Source of the DNA: Ricinus communis
Lineage: Eukaryota > Streptophyta > Magnoliopsida > Malpighiales > Euphorbiaceae
DNA: 64,000 bases
Direction: 5' to 3'
NCBI RefSeq assembly: GCF_019578655.1
Contig: NC_063260.1
Span: 26,374,888-26,438,887, forward strand
The position numbers and the translations under genes were made by a program. This document shows positions 23,873-36,851 of this stretch, piece after piece (the first letter of the stretch is position 1; each line of letters begins with the position of its first letter). Under the pieces are notes generated by a model. It was not told where the DNA came from. It was given only the letters and a program-made list of their open reading frames with translations, and did not search any database.

Positions 23873-26800
23873 ATGGAAACAGAGAGCCAATTGGTACGTT
23901 TGTGCATAGAAGCAGCTTGTGAAAGCAGAGAATCTATAGACAAATGGCGGAGACAACGACGGACTTTGGAGCGCCTCCCTTCTCCTCTCGCCGACATTCT
24001 TCTTCGCCGCCTCCTCCACCGCCGCCTTCTTTTCCCTTCTTTGCTCGAGTAAGTTTTTCTTTTCTTATAAAGAAAAAATATACTTTGCACTCTTTTAATG
24101 CAAGAATTTAATTAAATTGAGTAGATTTGATATCGTAGAATTTTCAAAAATTCAATTGGTTTTGAATAGAATTCTTGCACGCACATGATTCATTCCAAAT
24201 AATGTAGAGAAGTAGAAGAAAAAGAAATGTAATTATAATAGATTTGGGTATCTGTAGAGTTTTCAAACAAAGCGTGGAGGTGGTTGATCTGAGAGGTGAA
24301 AATGCGGTGGATGCAGAGTGGATGGCTTATTTAGGCGCATTTCGTTACTTGCGTTACCTGAATCTTGCTGATTGTAATAAAATCACTAGTTCTGCCCTTT
24401 GGTCTTTAACTGGTATTTACCCCTGAAATTATTTTTAGCAATTTGACACTATTGTTTTGAGTTGCTGGAAAATCATGCTTCAATTTTGTGTTCTTTTTTC
24501 TGGTTGGATTTAGGGATGACTAGTCTGAAGGAATTGGATCTTTCTAGATCTGTGAAGGTTACTGATGCTGGCATCAGGCATCTTCTATCAATTTCATCGT
24601 TAGAAATACTGCGGATTCCAGAAACAGGTCTAACTGCAAAAGGGGTTGCACTTCTCACTTCTCTTACAAATTTGTCTGTTTTGGATTTGGGTGGTTTACC
24701 TGTCACTGACATGGCATTGAGTTCGCTCCAGGTAATGGTAACTTTTAGATGCCTGCTCCTTTTATTTCTGGCTGATTGCGGACTGCACAGCTAAAGAGCT
24801 TGGATTTTAAATATCTGAATCATACTGGTTCCTTTCTGCAATTTGAAGGGAAAATGTTCAATAAACCAAGACAAACCGCTTAAGATGTTCAGTTTATCAT
24901 TGTTAGAAGTTATATTTATCCCACATCGCCTAGTTATTGGTCTATTATAATAATGTACATATGTGGATTGGGCATCCTTTTCTTTTGAGCTAGTTTTTGG
25001 AAATGACTTCTATCTAAACCCATTTATCATACATAGCCAGACCTTTGTCTGCAATGATGGGTAGCTAACTTTTGGTTTTGAGTGCTACTCAAACCCATTT
25101 GTCAATCATGATTTTCAAAAGTCAATCAGCCTGTTGGAAGGTCTTAAAAAAGGATATGTGCCTCTAATTTTTTTGGCCAGTTTGTCGTAGTCATGTTGAT
25201 TGATGGATATCAGTCTGCAGTGGGCTCAATCATGATTACTCCGTTGGTTCTGTTTGAATTAAAATATCTTCCTTCCACCAGAAGCATGCCAAGCATTAGT
25301 CAGAGTTATTGTTCTTTTGACTTTCAACTTTAAATGCCCTTAGTTTATCTTCCCATTGCTATTATTTATGATTGCAGTTCTGCTGGTTGACTTTATAAAT
25401 CTTTCATAATCGGGAGAGTTGCTTTATGAAGCTTTATTTTTAGTAACCTTTGCTAAGTGATTTCACAAGTTAAATGACATTAATGTTTGTTTTTCTTTTA
25501 GGTGTTGACAAAGCTAGAGTACCTTGACCTCTGGGGAAGTAATATATCTAACAATGGGGTCGCTGTTCTTCAACTGTTTCCTAAACTAAGTTTTCTCAAT
25601 CTTGGTTGGACTAGTGTAACAAGGTTGCCCAGTATGCTATCTCTTGAATACTTAAACTTGAGTAACTGCACCATTGAGTCTCTTCTTGAAGGTGATGGTG
25701 ATAAAGCTCCTTTAACTAAAGTTATATTATCAGGAGCCACATTCCCAAATGAGGCTGAAGCATTTTATAACATAGAACCCCGTTTCCTCTCTTTCTTGGA
25801 TGTGTCCAATTCTTCTCTTCAGGGATTCTACTTCTTACATGACATGAAAATGCTGGAACACTTGGATCTTAGCTCTACCATGATGGGAGATGATGCAATT
25901 GAAGCTGTTGCATGTATAGGAGCCAACTTGACAAATTTGAATCTGAGCAAAACGAGAGTTACCTCTGCTGGATTAGCAATTTTAGCTGAACACGTTCCCA
26001 AGCTTGAATATTTGTCGCTATCTCATGCTCTTGTCGATGATTTTGCCCTCTCATATATTGGCATGATGTCTTCACTAAAGGTTGTCGACTTGAGCAATAC
26101 AAATATCAAAGGTGCTACTTCTTATGCTGTAGTTATTTTATTTTTCATTTTTTTATTGGATATCATACCTGCATGCAGTGATTTAGCATGTCTGTGAATA
26201 AATTACCAGTATTCTAGAATTTGTATACTAATGGCTTTTCTACTCTTTTTTCAGGTTTCATTCGCCAGATGGGTGTAGAAACAAATTTGATTCCTTCACT
26301 GAAAGCTTTACAGGGCCTCAGTGGTTTGCAGAGCTTGAATTTGGAGCATACCCAAGTTAGGGATGCAGCCGTAGCCCCTGTATCGAGCTTCCAAGAGTTG
26401 AGTCATTTATCTCTTAAAAGTGCTTCCCTTGCAGATGAGACACTTTACCATTTGTCATCTCTATCAAAGTTGACAAGTCTCGTCATTGGTGATGCTGTGT
26501 TGACAAATTGTGGACTAGATTTATTCAGACCTCCAGTGGCACTGAAAATGCTAGACTTGAGGGGGTGTTGGCTCTTGACCGAGGAGGCGATCTCATCATT
26601 TTGTACAAAACATCCAGCAATTAAATTGAGGCATGAACTCCTTAATGTGTCTTCACCAAATGAAAGTAGCTCTTACCGTGCATCTCCATCACGCATACTT
26701 TCAAGACCTCCACATGTGAGCCGGAAGCAGGGAAAGATGCCAGTGTCTTGGCCCATGCCTCAGCATTTTATAGGTAGGTGTACTTTGCTTTCGCAATTAG

Positions 26801-27069
26801 GTGATATATTTATTGCAATAATCTTCTACATCTGCAAGCGATTCCGATTTCTTAGGCTTTTCTTTCACAATTAGGCTGAAAAATTTATCGAAGGCAATTG
26901 TCTACATCTGCAAGGGATTCCAATTTTGCTTAATCCCTTTAATTCATTTTGTGGTGCAGATCAAAGGTTGAAGTATAGTAGAGAGGAATTACTTGCATTA
27001 CAATACCAATCTTCTCATGAAAGAGGTATTGCAATGCCAAAGATGCCCAATAGTTGGGACCGAAACTAA
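23873..27069 (+). CDS. RNI-like leucine-rich repeat protein
   Basis: Six exons: 23873-24048, 24258-24412, 24514-24731, 25502-26111, 26255-26773 and 26960-27069, giving 595 residues with canonical splice sites. The ATG at 23873 is the first in frame; a TTG upstream was ignored. There is no signal peptide and no membrane segment. From about residue 65 to 490 it has tandem LRRs of the ribonuclease-inhibitor/F-box type, for example SLKELDLSRSVKVTDAG, NLSVLDLGGLPVTDMAL, KLEYLDLWGSNISNNGV and GLQSLNLEHTQVRDAAV. The last 90 residues are a Ser/Pro-rich tail ending in a basic segment (KMPNSWDRN). No F-box or TIR is seen at the N terminus, which starts with a charged helix (ESRESIDKWRRQRR). It is intracellular, likely a protein-binding scaffold or substrate receptor; the exact function is unknown. 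Size and position next to a LACS4-type gene match Arabidopsis At4g23840 (from memory). Confidence 0.88.
24896..25109. mobile_element. TRIM-like mini LTR retroelement relic in LRR gene intron 3
   Basis: A 204-bp insertion (24901-25104) starts TGTTAG, ends TCA and is flanked on both sides by the 5-bp direct repeat ATCAT (24896-24900 and 25105-25109). Its left end carries ATCCCACATCGCC, a motif common at the start of TRIM/SMART-type LTRs. A 41-base direct repeat within it (24989-25029 and 25064-25104, about 73% identical) ends in CCCATTTATCA and CCCATTTGTCA. That fits the 3' ends of a left and a truncated right LTR. No coding capacity or clear primer-binding site was seen. It lies wholly within the 770-bp intron 24732-25501. 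Confidence 0.6.
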
Positions 27070-28014
27070 TACTAGATGCAGTTAAGGGCGATCCCTTGTC
27101 CACCGAAAAGGATTTAGATATCCACTTTGGTGGTGGTTGTCGTCAATCTTGTTTGTTGCATTAGAAACACTTATCCCCTTCACTTGTAACTATTACGATG
27201 CAGAATGAAAATGATTATCAGCAGACTGTAGTCTCCTTTCTTTGAAAATGAAATGCAGTCTAAACTTCCACAAGCAGGTTATGAAAATTTCTTTCTGTTT
27301 ATCTGTGGAAGGTTGAGATCATAAGCTAGGAACTCTCCCCACACAATTTTGGCCATAGCCTATGTTAACATGTCCGAGTGTCGCAGCCGTGTTCACTTCT
27401 CTTGGCTGAACTGATTCAAGCCTGTGTCACGTTGATTTCTCCCAATTGTTTTTTCTTATTTTTTCTACTTTTGAAATTCAATTTTGGAGAGAAGCAGAAT
27501 AAAAAATACAGTAAAAATAAAAAATACAAAGTGAGAATTTTAAAAACATTTATGCCTTCTCCTCTGTTTTCATACTTGATTAAAAAATCGATGTCTTTTG
27601 TAGACGAATTTTCAGGGCATCTTCTACAAAAATAAAATATAAAATAAAATAAAATAAAACAATAGACAAAAACAAAAAAAATAAAGGAATAAACGAGGTA
27701 TAGGAATGCAATGCGGACTGAAGTTGATTACATTTTCAACCACAGCAGGAGTAGATGCAAATTGCAACATCTGGTAACATGGATTTATTGCTGGATAAAT
27801 ATTAGAAAAATATTTATGAAGTTTGTCTAAACTCCATTACATGAAACATTTTTCTGTCGTTTGCTATAGGCTATGGCCCTTCAAAAGAAAAGCACTATTC
27901 CTTGGTCCACCAAATAGCAATGCCTATGAATTACCCTATGTACAGTCACTAGAAAAAATGTAATGCAATTACTAGTCAGGCACCGTCGAACAGCAGACCA
28001 ATGAGATGCTCCAC
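27070..28014. other. Intergenic region between convergent LRR and LACS genes
   Basis: Holds the 3' flanks of both genes. A short AAAAT-rich repeat lies near 27631-27665. The frame at 27378-27635 has no family features. Nothing else is supported. Confidence 0.6.
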
Positions 28015-31000
28015 TCAAGCACTGGGTTTGCTTGCGTTTTTATACATGTCGTCAATAACTTTCTGCACAGGAAACTTAAGAGGTCAGTACTTTGTATGCA
28101 TTTTTATCACATTAATAGAACAAAAGTTTTACAATTAATGGACTAGAAAGATCTTATGAACACTCAAATTCAAGGAAATATTGCATGATGAAAAAGAAAG
28201 GGTCTGGTGGCGCTGCAGAACTGGCAGCTAATGGATTATTAGCCAAGCATCAGTCGTATTACCAAGATACACAAAACGGTTTAGATATTTTTCCACTGTA
28301 TTTAATATATTTATGTCCAAGTTAACTCCTAAATATTAGAAAAATGGAAAAGGCTAATTCGAGATCCCAACGATAACAATGAGGAGCTACCTGGTAGTAT
28401 TTGAGCAACTGGGGCCTCTTTTTCTTATATGTAGGAGTGAGGAGATCACGTTCTATGTCAAATGGCTCAGGATCAAGATGAACAGCTTTAATAGATTCGA
28501 AACCTTTCAGCTGCCAAATAAGTAAACGGGTTAGAATCACAAAATGTGTAATTTAGCTTTTGAATGGTGGAAAGCCTTTTCCATCAACAATGAAGTGCAA
28601 CTAAGCAGGAACCTTTTTTTCTTTGCCAATCTTTGTGAGCTCTCCAATAATATATTGTTTTGCCCTTGGATTTTCGCAAAGGGATTTGAAGTCCCCATCC
28701 ACACTATTCTCTTGTGCCCAATGTTCAAGAGCTTGCTTATTGGGGTTAACAACAGCAACAAGGAATGACTCGAAGCTGTTCCCATAAACCCATATCTGAA
28801 ATATACAAATAAAATGATCATATAAGATTTGGATCAATGCATATCAAGCAAGCTATGAACAAGACACACCAAAACCCATAAGTAGGATTATTAATTTTTG
28901 CTACAGAAGTTGTTGCTGGCAGAAGAAAATGGAGAGCCAGTAATTATTCTTAAGTGGTATGTCCTGCTATATTTGGGAGAGATCAATTGATCTAAGTTCA
29001 TACCTCTCCATTCACATATTGGGAGGACATACACAAAAGCCAATATGCAGCAGTTAAAGAGTACAAGCTCCAATACAGCAATAAAGTGGCAAAAATATAT
29101 CGAAGCATCAGAAATGCATACCGAATCAACATCAGAAGCAAGACCATAAATATTCTCCAAGTTCTCAACTGCAACATATTCTCCTTGAGAAAGTTTAAAT
29201 ATGTTCTTCTTCCGGTCAATAATTTTCAAGCTCCCATCTGCTTGCCATTCACCAATATCACCTGATGAAAGAACATTTTAAACAAATAAGCTAAAAGCTA
29301 AAAGAAAACCCAAAATTCACAAATAAAATAAGCAAACCTGTGTGGAACCAGCCATCAATCAGGACCTCCTTGGTGAGGTCTTCTCGTTTGTAGTAACCAG
29401 CAAAGACAGTACTCCCCCTCACACAAATTTCTCCACGGGGTGTGCTTGAAAGAGCATCATAATTCATTTCAGGAACAGATTCTAGGCATACATCCACATT
29501 TGGCACAGGAGGGCCCACTGTGCCAAGCATTGCCATTTCATTTGGTAGTGAGACAAAAGTGCCAGCACAGGTTTCTGTCAGACCTATATTTGTACAAACA
29601 AAATTATCCAGTGGAATTAAGTTTTCATCACAAAAAGTAAAGGCCAAACAGGAAAGTAGAAAATTGAACAGAAAAAGAATTAGGAAGCAAAAGATATTGA
29701 AAGTCTACCATATCCTTGCAAAACATGAGCACATGAGACCACCCGCAAGAAAGCTTCTACATGGATAGCAAGAGGTGCAGCTCCTGATAAAATAAGCCGT
29801 ACTTTTCCTCCCAACCCTTGTTTTACCTGACGAAAGAAAATAAATGAGATCTGAAGTAGCAAGCAGGATTTGCTTAAAACCACAAATCCCCAATTAAGTA
29901 ATCGAGTGGAGAAAGAAGAATTACCTTATCAAAGACAAGTTTGTCAGAAAGTGGCGATGCCTCATCATGTGCTAGCCCCTTCTTCATGCAACTTAGTTTG
30001 CTATATTAGACAGTAAGAAAGCATTAAAACAGGTAGCTAAACAGCAAGAAATGCAAGTAAAAAGTGAAAATTCAAATTGGAACTTAAGTAAATCCAGCTA
30101 CAAACAAAAAGGCCTTGCCAGATATAGTAAAAATCCCAGGCACCAAACCACAGGGAAATATAAATGAGAGAAAATGAGCAGAAGTAGAATTTTTGACTCT
30201 GAACTTACAAACTTTAATTTTTCTAATCTATTAAAAGCATATAAAGAGATGGAACTTACTATGAGTATGCTAAATTGAATAATTTGTTTTTTAAGAAGCC
30301 TCCTGAAGAAATCTTCTGTGTCAAACCTGAGCAGTCAGCAGTTAAGCCAGTTTTGAAGTTAGAGGAGAAGTAAATAACCATACTTTCGATTTAGATATGA
30401 TTGCATTAAGAAAAGAAGACATTTATGATTAAGTTCAGCTAATTCTCTTAAAGAACAAGTTGATGCTTGGAATTCAGGAATACAATCATATATTAGAATC
30501 TCAAGGAAACCTGAAGCTTTTTAGTGTTAAAAGCATGATTCTATGACCTAATATTAATGTCAAATGAGGAGCCCTCTGGTCACCATTGCTCAATGGAACA
30601 TGACTCCTTCGAGAAGGAGGATAAGTTTGAGACACCATAATGGGTCATAGACTAACAAAAGAATGAATCAGGGCTAGTTCTCATACACCAAGAGATGATG
30701 TTTGAAAAAGAAAAAAAAAAATACAATCACAACTAGAAAGTTCTAGGCACCAAGCATGCACAAATCAGAAGAGGACATATAATCCAGATTCAGGGATCTC
30801 TAAGACTTATTTCTCAAGCATACAGAAACTTCCAGATAAAGAAAATGCCAAGAAGGCAAGAAGACAAAAGAAAGTCAACCTGAATGTATTCTATCTAATA
30901 CACGGGGAACAGCACAGAAAATAGTTGGTTTAAGCTCCCCAATGTCTTCAATTAATAATTTGACATCCTGCAAATATCGAAGATTAAAACAACTTAAAAG

Positions 31001-34000
31001 AAGCATTTATGCTGTTGAAGCCTTAAATTAAAGAGACTAAATAGCTTTACAATCAATGCATTAAAGTGGATAAAGGTGCAGCTGGGTCAGATAAGAGATA
31101 ATTCCAAAATTAAGGGACAAAAGAAAGGTAATGATCATGCAATCATGCTTACCCCTCGCCAGAACCCTATAGAAGCACCGTGCGAAATAAATAGCTCCTC
31201 AATCACTCGATCAAAGATATGAGCGAGTGGAAGGTATGAAAGGTATACATCTTCTGAAGTCAACTGTAAATTTTAACAAAAAGATAAAAAAGTTAAAAAA
31301 AGAAGTTACAGGCAAATACAGTTGAAAGATAATATGCTAACGTACTGTCCAAAGAACAATTTAAGCTTGCTTTAGCAGCATCAATTTTATGATTCATGTC
31401 CAAAACAATAGGAGAAAAAAATAACCTGTTCATTCACACTCTCAAGTAGCCTTCTCACCCCAGCTATAATGGTCACAATGCTATCATTTGAAATCATTAC
31501 TCCCTTTGGATCGCCAGTTGTTCCGCTGGTATACATTATCGTGCAGATATCACTTTTCTTTTTCTCTGGGAGATCATATTGTTTATTCTCCCCCTGTGAG
31601 GAACAGAAATAAAGGCTATTACTCACTAGTAGTCTTGCTAAAGCATAAATCAGAATCAAAAGAAAGAGAGGGGAAAGAGAAAAGAAAGGTAGGTATAGCA
31701 GCTTTAGTGGTCATCCATGCTAATGGACATCAGAAAAATGATTACTAGCAAACTATTATAAAACCTAATAGATATTTAATAGAATCTTGCTATGATCAGG
31801 TATATAACATTACACCATATTTATGAAAATCAAGGGCATAAAATCCATCCCATGAATTAAAAGAAGTATCTCCTTCACATTGCCAATGCGCAACACAGGA
31901 AAACATACATGTCCAGAACAAATAGCTACTTCAAACATAACTGTGGGTCACTCATACATGTGATATTTACCACAGAATGATGATGATCTCAAGGTAATTC
32001 TGATGCATAAATTGAAAAAGCAATTTCAAGCTCCATTTTTTCTACTTTTAAGGTAATAACGAAATAGAAGGAATCGTTAAGATCAAAAAAGAAAGAAAGA
32101 AAAGCCTACCAGTTTTAAAAAGTCTTCCCAAGAATATGCTACTAAACCAAACTTCTCCATCTCTTCTCTTTGTTCCCGTGCAATGTTGCCAAAGCTCACA
32201 ATTGCTACAAAATGAAATGTATACAATTTTATATAGGTGATAAGTGCAAGGAAAATAATCTTCAATTAATATCAACTTACTTTTTATGTATTGTGCAGCA
32301 CTTGGAAATGTTTTTAACAGCTGAAAGAAGAAATCTATAGGTCAGTAAAGACATTAGCATAGAATAATAAATTCCTAACTACTTGCAGAGCAACGAATGT
32401 CGCATATTCAATGAAGAAAAGGAAAAAAGGAAAACCTAAGTAAGAAGATCCATTCAGCAATGTGGATCTCTAAAGTATAAATATGTATTACATATACCTC
32501 GGGAATTTTCTTTTCTTCTACAAAAGCAATTGAGACCTCGGCATGGCATATGATATACTCCACAGCACCAGCACCTAAAACAGAGATTGATGAGGTAAAC
32601 ACTAAATTCTTCTTTATAGCTGGAGAGATTAGAGTTTAACATATATGTATTGAATAATGGAAATATATGTCATAGTGATCATTATCCAACATTTAGCAAC
32701 CTGATTTTTTGTATAAGACATACATGAACTGCAGGACGTGAAAATCACTTCAAAAATTATATGCTTGTAGTTCCATGGTTAAGAAATGTACTTACCTAAA
32801 GTGTCATATAAGGGAACACAATAAAGCCCGTGAGCATTGCAGGCCTGCATCAAATTATAGCATTAACAACACGAGAAACAGAAAAAAAAAATGTGAAGAA
32901 AAAACAGCACAAATGTAGAACCAGGAAATGAACGAGCAAACACATGACGAATATGCCAGCCCCGTTATTCAAGCAAAAACAGCAAGGATAAACTAAGGTC
33001 ATAAATCCCTTGAAAACCAAAATATCACCAGCAAATTTAATAGTTCAATACTTTAGCAGTAGAAGTCATGATCTTCAGAGTCCACCCCCACCCCACTTAT
33101 TAAGCATTTGTCTTTTCTGAATTGAGAGTTGACTACGCACAAATATTTATTTCAAGAAATCAAAGGAAAAAGAAAACAAGAAAAGGAGAACAAGAGACAA
33201 GGTACCTCCATGCTCATTATCCACTCAGCGCTGTTGGCACCATAAATACCACATTTTTCTCCCTATAAATAAACAAACAAATAAGAAATTCCAGAGCAAA
33301 ATCCTGGTCACGAAATTCAAATATCTAACCAAACTCAAAGAGTGATTTTACCGGTTCAACACCACAGCTCCGTATAGCATTACCAACTTTGATGACCAAA
33401 TCATATACTTGTTTGTAAGTTTGCCACACGTATTTACCAGCCTATGCAATATAAAAATCACAGTTACTATCATAGTAGATTAATAAATTGAATTTTAATT
33501 AAAGCCAAGCCTACAAGATACAACCACGATTTTATCTCAGGGTAAAGGCAGAGATACCTTGCCATTCACAAACTCTCGGTGACCAAGCATGGGATTATTA
33601 GGATATTTCTCCACGCTCATGCTGCCAACAACAACATATTAAACTAATTAATAATCATATTAATTAGCAAATACAACAATTAACACTCTATACTTAAAAA
33701 TAATAGAAAATGTATCAGCTGCCCTAGACTAATAGTAAATAAGCAGATCAAAGTTAATAGCTTTGATATATTTTTTTAAGGAAAAAATAAAAAAGAAGAC
33801 ATGTACAGATGCATTTTTTGGCAGAATCAAAAATTGAAATTCCTAAATAGCGAACTTTGAGAATATTCTGCTAATAACTCAGTGTATAAGATCCGCGAGC
33901 TAAAAAATCAACTAATTTTTTTTTAAGGAAAAAAGAAAGGAAAAGAAGTGAAGTTGACTTGTTGGGTAGAGAAATTTTCTCAGGGAACAAACAGAAAGGT

Positions 34001-34182
34001 AGGTAGGGAAAAAGAAGAGACCGAAAAACATCCCAGCAAGAATCCAAGCCGGGAATGGGAGGAGGAAAACCATCTTTAGCAAAGAGACTGCGATAAACAG
34101 GACCAACTGATGGCTTTCCATCTTTAGCTTCTTTGGCCTTCTCTACTTCTATCAAATACTTTCTCTGCCTCTGTTGTGCCAT
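28015..34182 (-). CDS. LACS4: Long-chain acyl-CoA synthetase, LACS4 type
   Basis: Nineteen exons on the minus strand join in frame to 665 residues: 34182-34022, 33621-33558, 33441-33352, 33262-33206, 32844-32796, 32574-32498, 32320-32281, 32204-32110, 31593-31426, 31263-31153, 30967-30880, 30326-30260, 30000-29925, 29826-29709, 29583-29338, 29261-29122, 28795-28613, 28510-28391, 28062-28015. The length matches Arabidopsis LACS4 (666 residues, from memory). It activates long-chain fatty acids to acyl-CoA with ATP in the ER. The AMP-binding P-loop motif [11 protein letters not shown] is at 232-242. [17 protein letters not shown] and [20 protein letters not shown] (A8/A5-like motifs) follow, then [19 protein letters not shown]. 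The N terminus [18 protein letters not shown] is typical of the LACS3/4/5 group. No peroxisomal SKL is seen at the C terminus (KPSA), consistent with an ER enzyme in cuticle and membrane lipid supply. All catalytic motifs are intact. Distinguishing LACS4 from LACS3/5 needs a tree. Confidence 0.95.
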
Positions 34183-36815
34183 TATTTATCTATCAATCAA
34201 TCAACCAATCAATTTTCTTGTTCTTCTCTATATCTGCTATCGAGTATGCGTATAATAGCCAAAAGAAAATAAAACAAAAGAAGAAGAAGACGAAGAAGAA
34301 GAACACAAATAACGTGTTAGTTGTTGCGACGATTGAGAGATTAGATTGGGGAATATAAATTAAATTAGGTGGCTGTGGCTGTGGCTGTTGTTGTGGGCCG
34401 GAGTGGAGAGGAGTTTTTCGTAATTTCGATCAGACCGAAACAAGTTTCTTCTTCTTCTTTTGTGAGGGGGTTTTTCGTTTGACTAGTATTCATACTTGAG
34501 GGACGGGGTTAAGTAACCGAATCCAAGTGTGGTTTTGATTTTGATTTTCTTTTTTTCTTTTTTTCTTTTCTTTTGAACTGAGAGTTGAGTCCGTGACTCA
34601 GTGACCCAGAGTCCAAACCTAACTTTGGTTAAATCGCTCCCTTTTTCGTAATAATATCTGGAACATAATATTCAAATTTTAGATTTTTCAATTATCTGAT
34701 TGTAATGTATTAATATATATTCAGTTTCCAAAATAAAATAACGTTCTTAATTTTGAATCTCCGTATTTATATCTATTTAATTTAAGTTTTATTATTGATA
34801 ATATTTAATCTTTTATTATCAATAATGATTTCTGAAATACAAATATGAATTGAATTTTTTTAAATCCAAGTAAGAAGTGACAAATTTGTTTTATAAAATA
34901 TCTTTTTTAAGTCGTTAAATTAATAATGATATAGACTGGTATTTAGTTTTTCTTTTATTAGTTAGCTTTTTGTTTTTGTTAATAATAGTCAGTTTCTTTC
35001 TTATATTTATTCATTCAGGTTGTCTTTTTATCAGTTGAGTCATTGTATAGATCAGTTATTTGATAGCAAATGATATGTGTTGGGTAGTTAGCAGCAAATA
35101 GTTATTTTTTTCTTTATCGATTACTCTTTTCTTTTATAAATAGTTGATATTCGAGCAGTCAATTATTTTATAGGTCTCCAATTTTATTTTTAATATAAAT
35201 TTCTTTTCATCTAGTTTTTGCTCCAATATTTTATTTTTATAATTTGTTGGTTTTCTAATTGTTATGGAGGCTTATTATTTAACCGACTATTAATGGGGAA
35301 CTTTTTGTTCAATCTGATGCTAAAGGGAACATTTTGCTCAAGCCATTGTTAAAGAGAACTTCTTATTCAATCTCTCTTGATAATGACAAATCTATACACA
35401 TTCACATTTGAATTAGACTTTTAGTTAATTCTTAGACACACACAGTTTTTTATAAATTTAAAAAATAATATTTTTTTTTTATAAATTAAAATAATATTTT
35501 TTATTTTTGAGATATAAAATAAATAAAAAATTTAAAATACTACGCGTCTATCCAACATGAGCTTTTGTTCAACTCTTTTATTATGAAAAGTTGTAAAATT
35601 AAATTGATTTTCTAAATCCAATATACATTTGCAAAAAAAAAAAAGGAATAAAGATATTATTCTCATTTCACTAACCATTGTATATATTTCCAGCAATAAG
35701 GCAAATATAACTATTGATATTAATTTCTGAAATCTAAAATTCTTTTAACATGTATGCTTAATTTTTGACCCGTATAATTTTTATTTTAATATGTGTATTT
35801 ATTTTGACATGAGATTCAAGCTTATATGTAATTTTATAGTTTTTTTATTAATTTATTGATTAATAAGTTATATTCCTAATTCTAATCCTAAGAAATAATA
35901 TATTAATAATAAATTAATTTCCTAATTAGATAATGATTAATTTTCTAATTAGATAACGATTATTCTAAATAATATCATATTTATTATATTTTAATATTAT
36001 TTTAATTAATAAATTAGTTTTCTAAATAGATAATAATTATAATTGTAGAAAATATAATTTTTAAATATTATATTCACTAATAAATTAATATTTTAATTAT
36101 ATAATAATTTCTAATTCTAAAAAATAGTAATATCGATTATATTGATAGTATTAATTTATATAATATTATATTAATTAAATAATATTTTAAAAATAATTCT
36201 ATATTATTGCATTAATGAAAATTTAAAGTTTTAAAAATAAATTAAGAACATTTAAAAATAGTTAATTATTGTTATTTTTATAAATATTATAAATTAATAT
36301 TAAATATTAAAAATCTATTAAATTTTATCTATAAACTTAATTTTATAATAGAAATAATAATAACCGCAATGCAACACATGAATAAACGACTAAAATTTTA
36401 TAGATTTCAAATCTAACATGTCATGCTTGTAAAGGATCTTTTCCATAACACTCAAATAGGGGGAAACAATGGTATTAAAGCCTTGTGTGCAACTTTTTCA
36501 CTCTTTCATTTTTTCCAATTATAGATAGGTTTCAAGTATGTTTTGGCACTAGTTTTTCTCTTATAAAGCGAACCATTAATCTCTAAAGAGTATTACAACA
36601 TCCCGAATAAACCCTAAGGCAGTATATTAAAAGGTTCATTGGAGAAACGGTCTGAATTGAAGAACTAATTGTGATAGGATTCATTAGCGGCACAACCAAC
36701 AACGAACTCAATAAAGCTATGCAATTAGATTATGGATTCTGTTTATAGATTGGCTATTCTTTTACCTTAATTATTTAAGTGTTTAATTTGATGATATAAA
36801 TCAATGTTTATATCT

Positions 36816-36851
<36 letters not shown>

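Noticed and set aside
24893..25030. A 122-bp element flanked by an 8-bp repeat (TTTATCAT) in the LRR intron
   Set aside because: The longer element ending at 25104 with a 5-bp ATCAT duplication explains the data better, because both internal ends share the same 3' sequence and TG...CA borders.
34940..35250. Decayed Copia-type LTR with TATAAATAG box
   Set aside because: No second LTR, primer-binding site, polyprotein relic or target duplication could be found by eye, so it was not listed as a mobile element.
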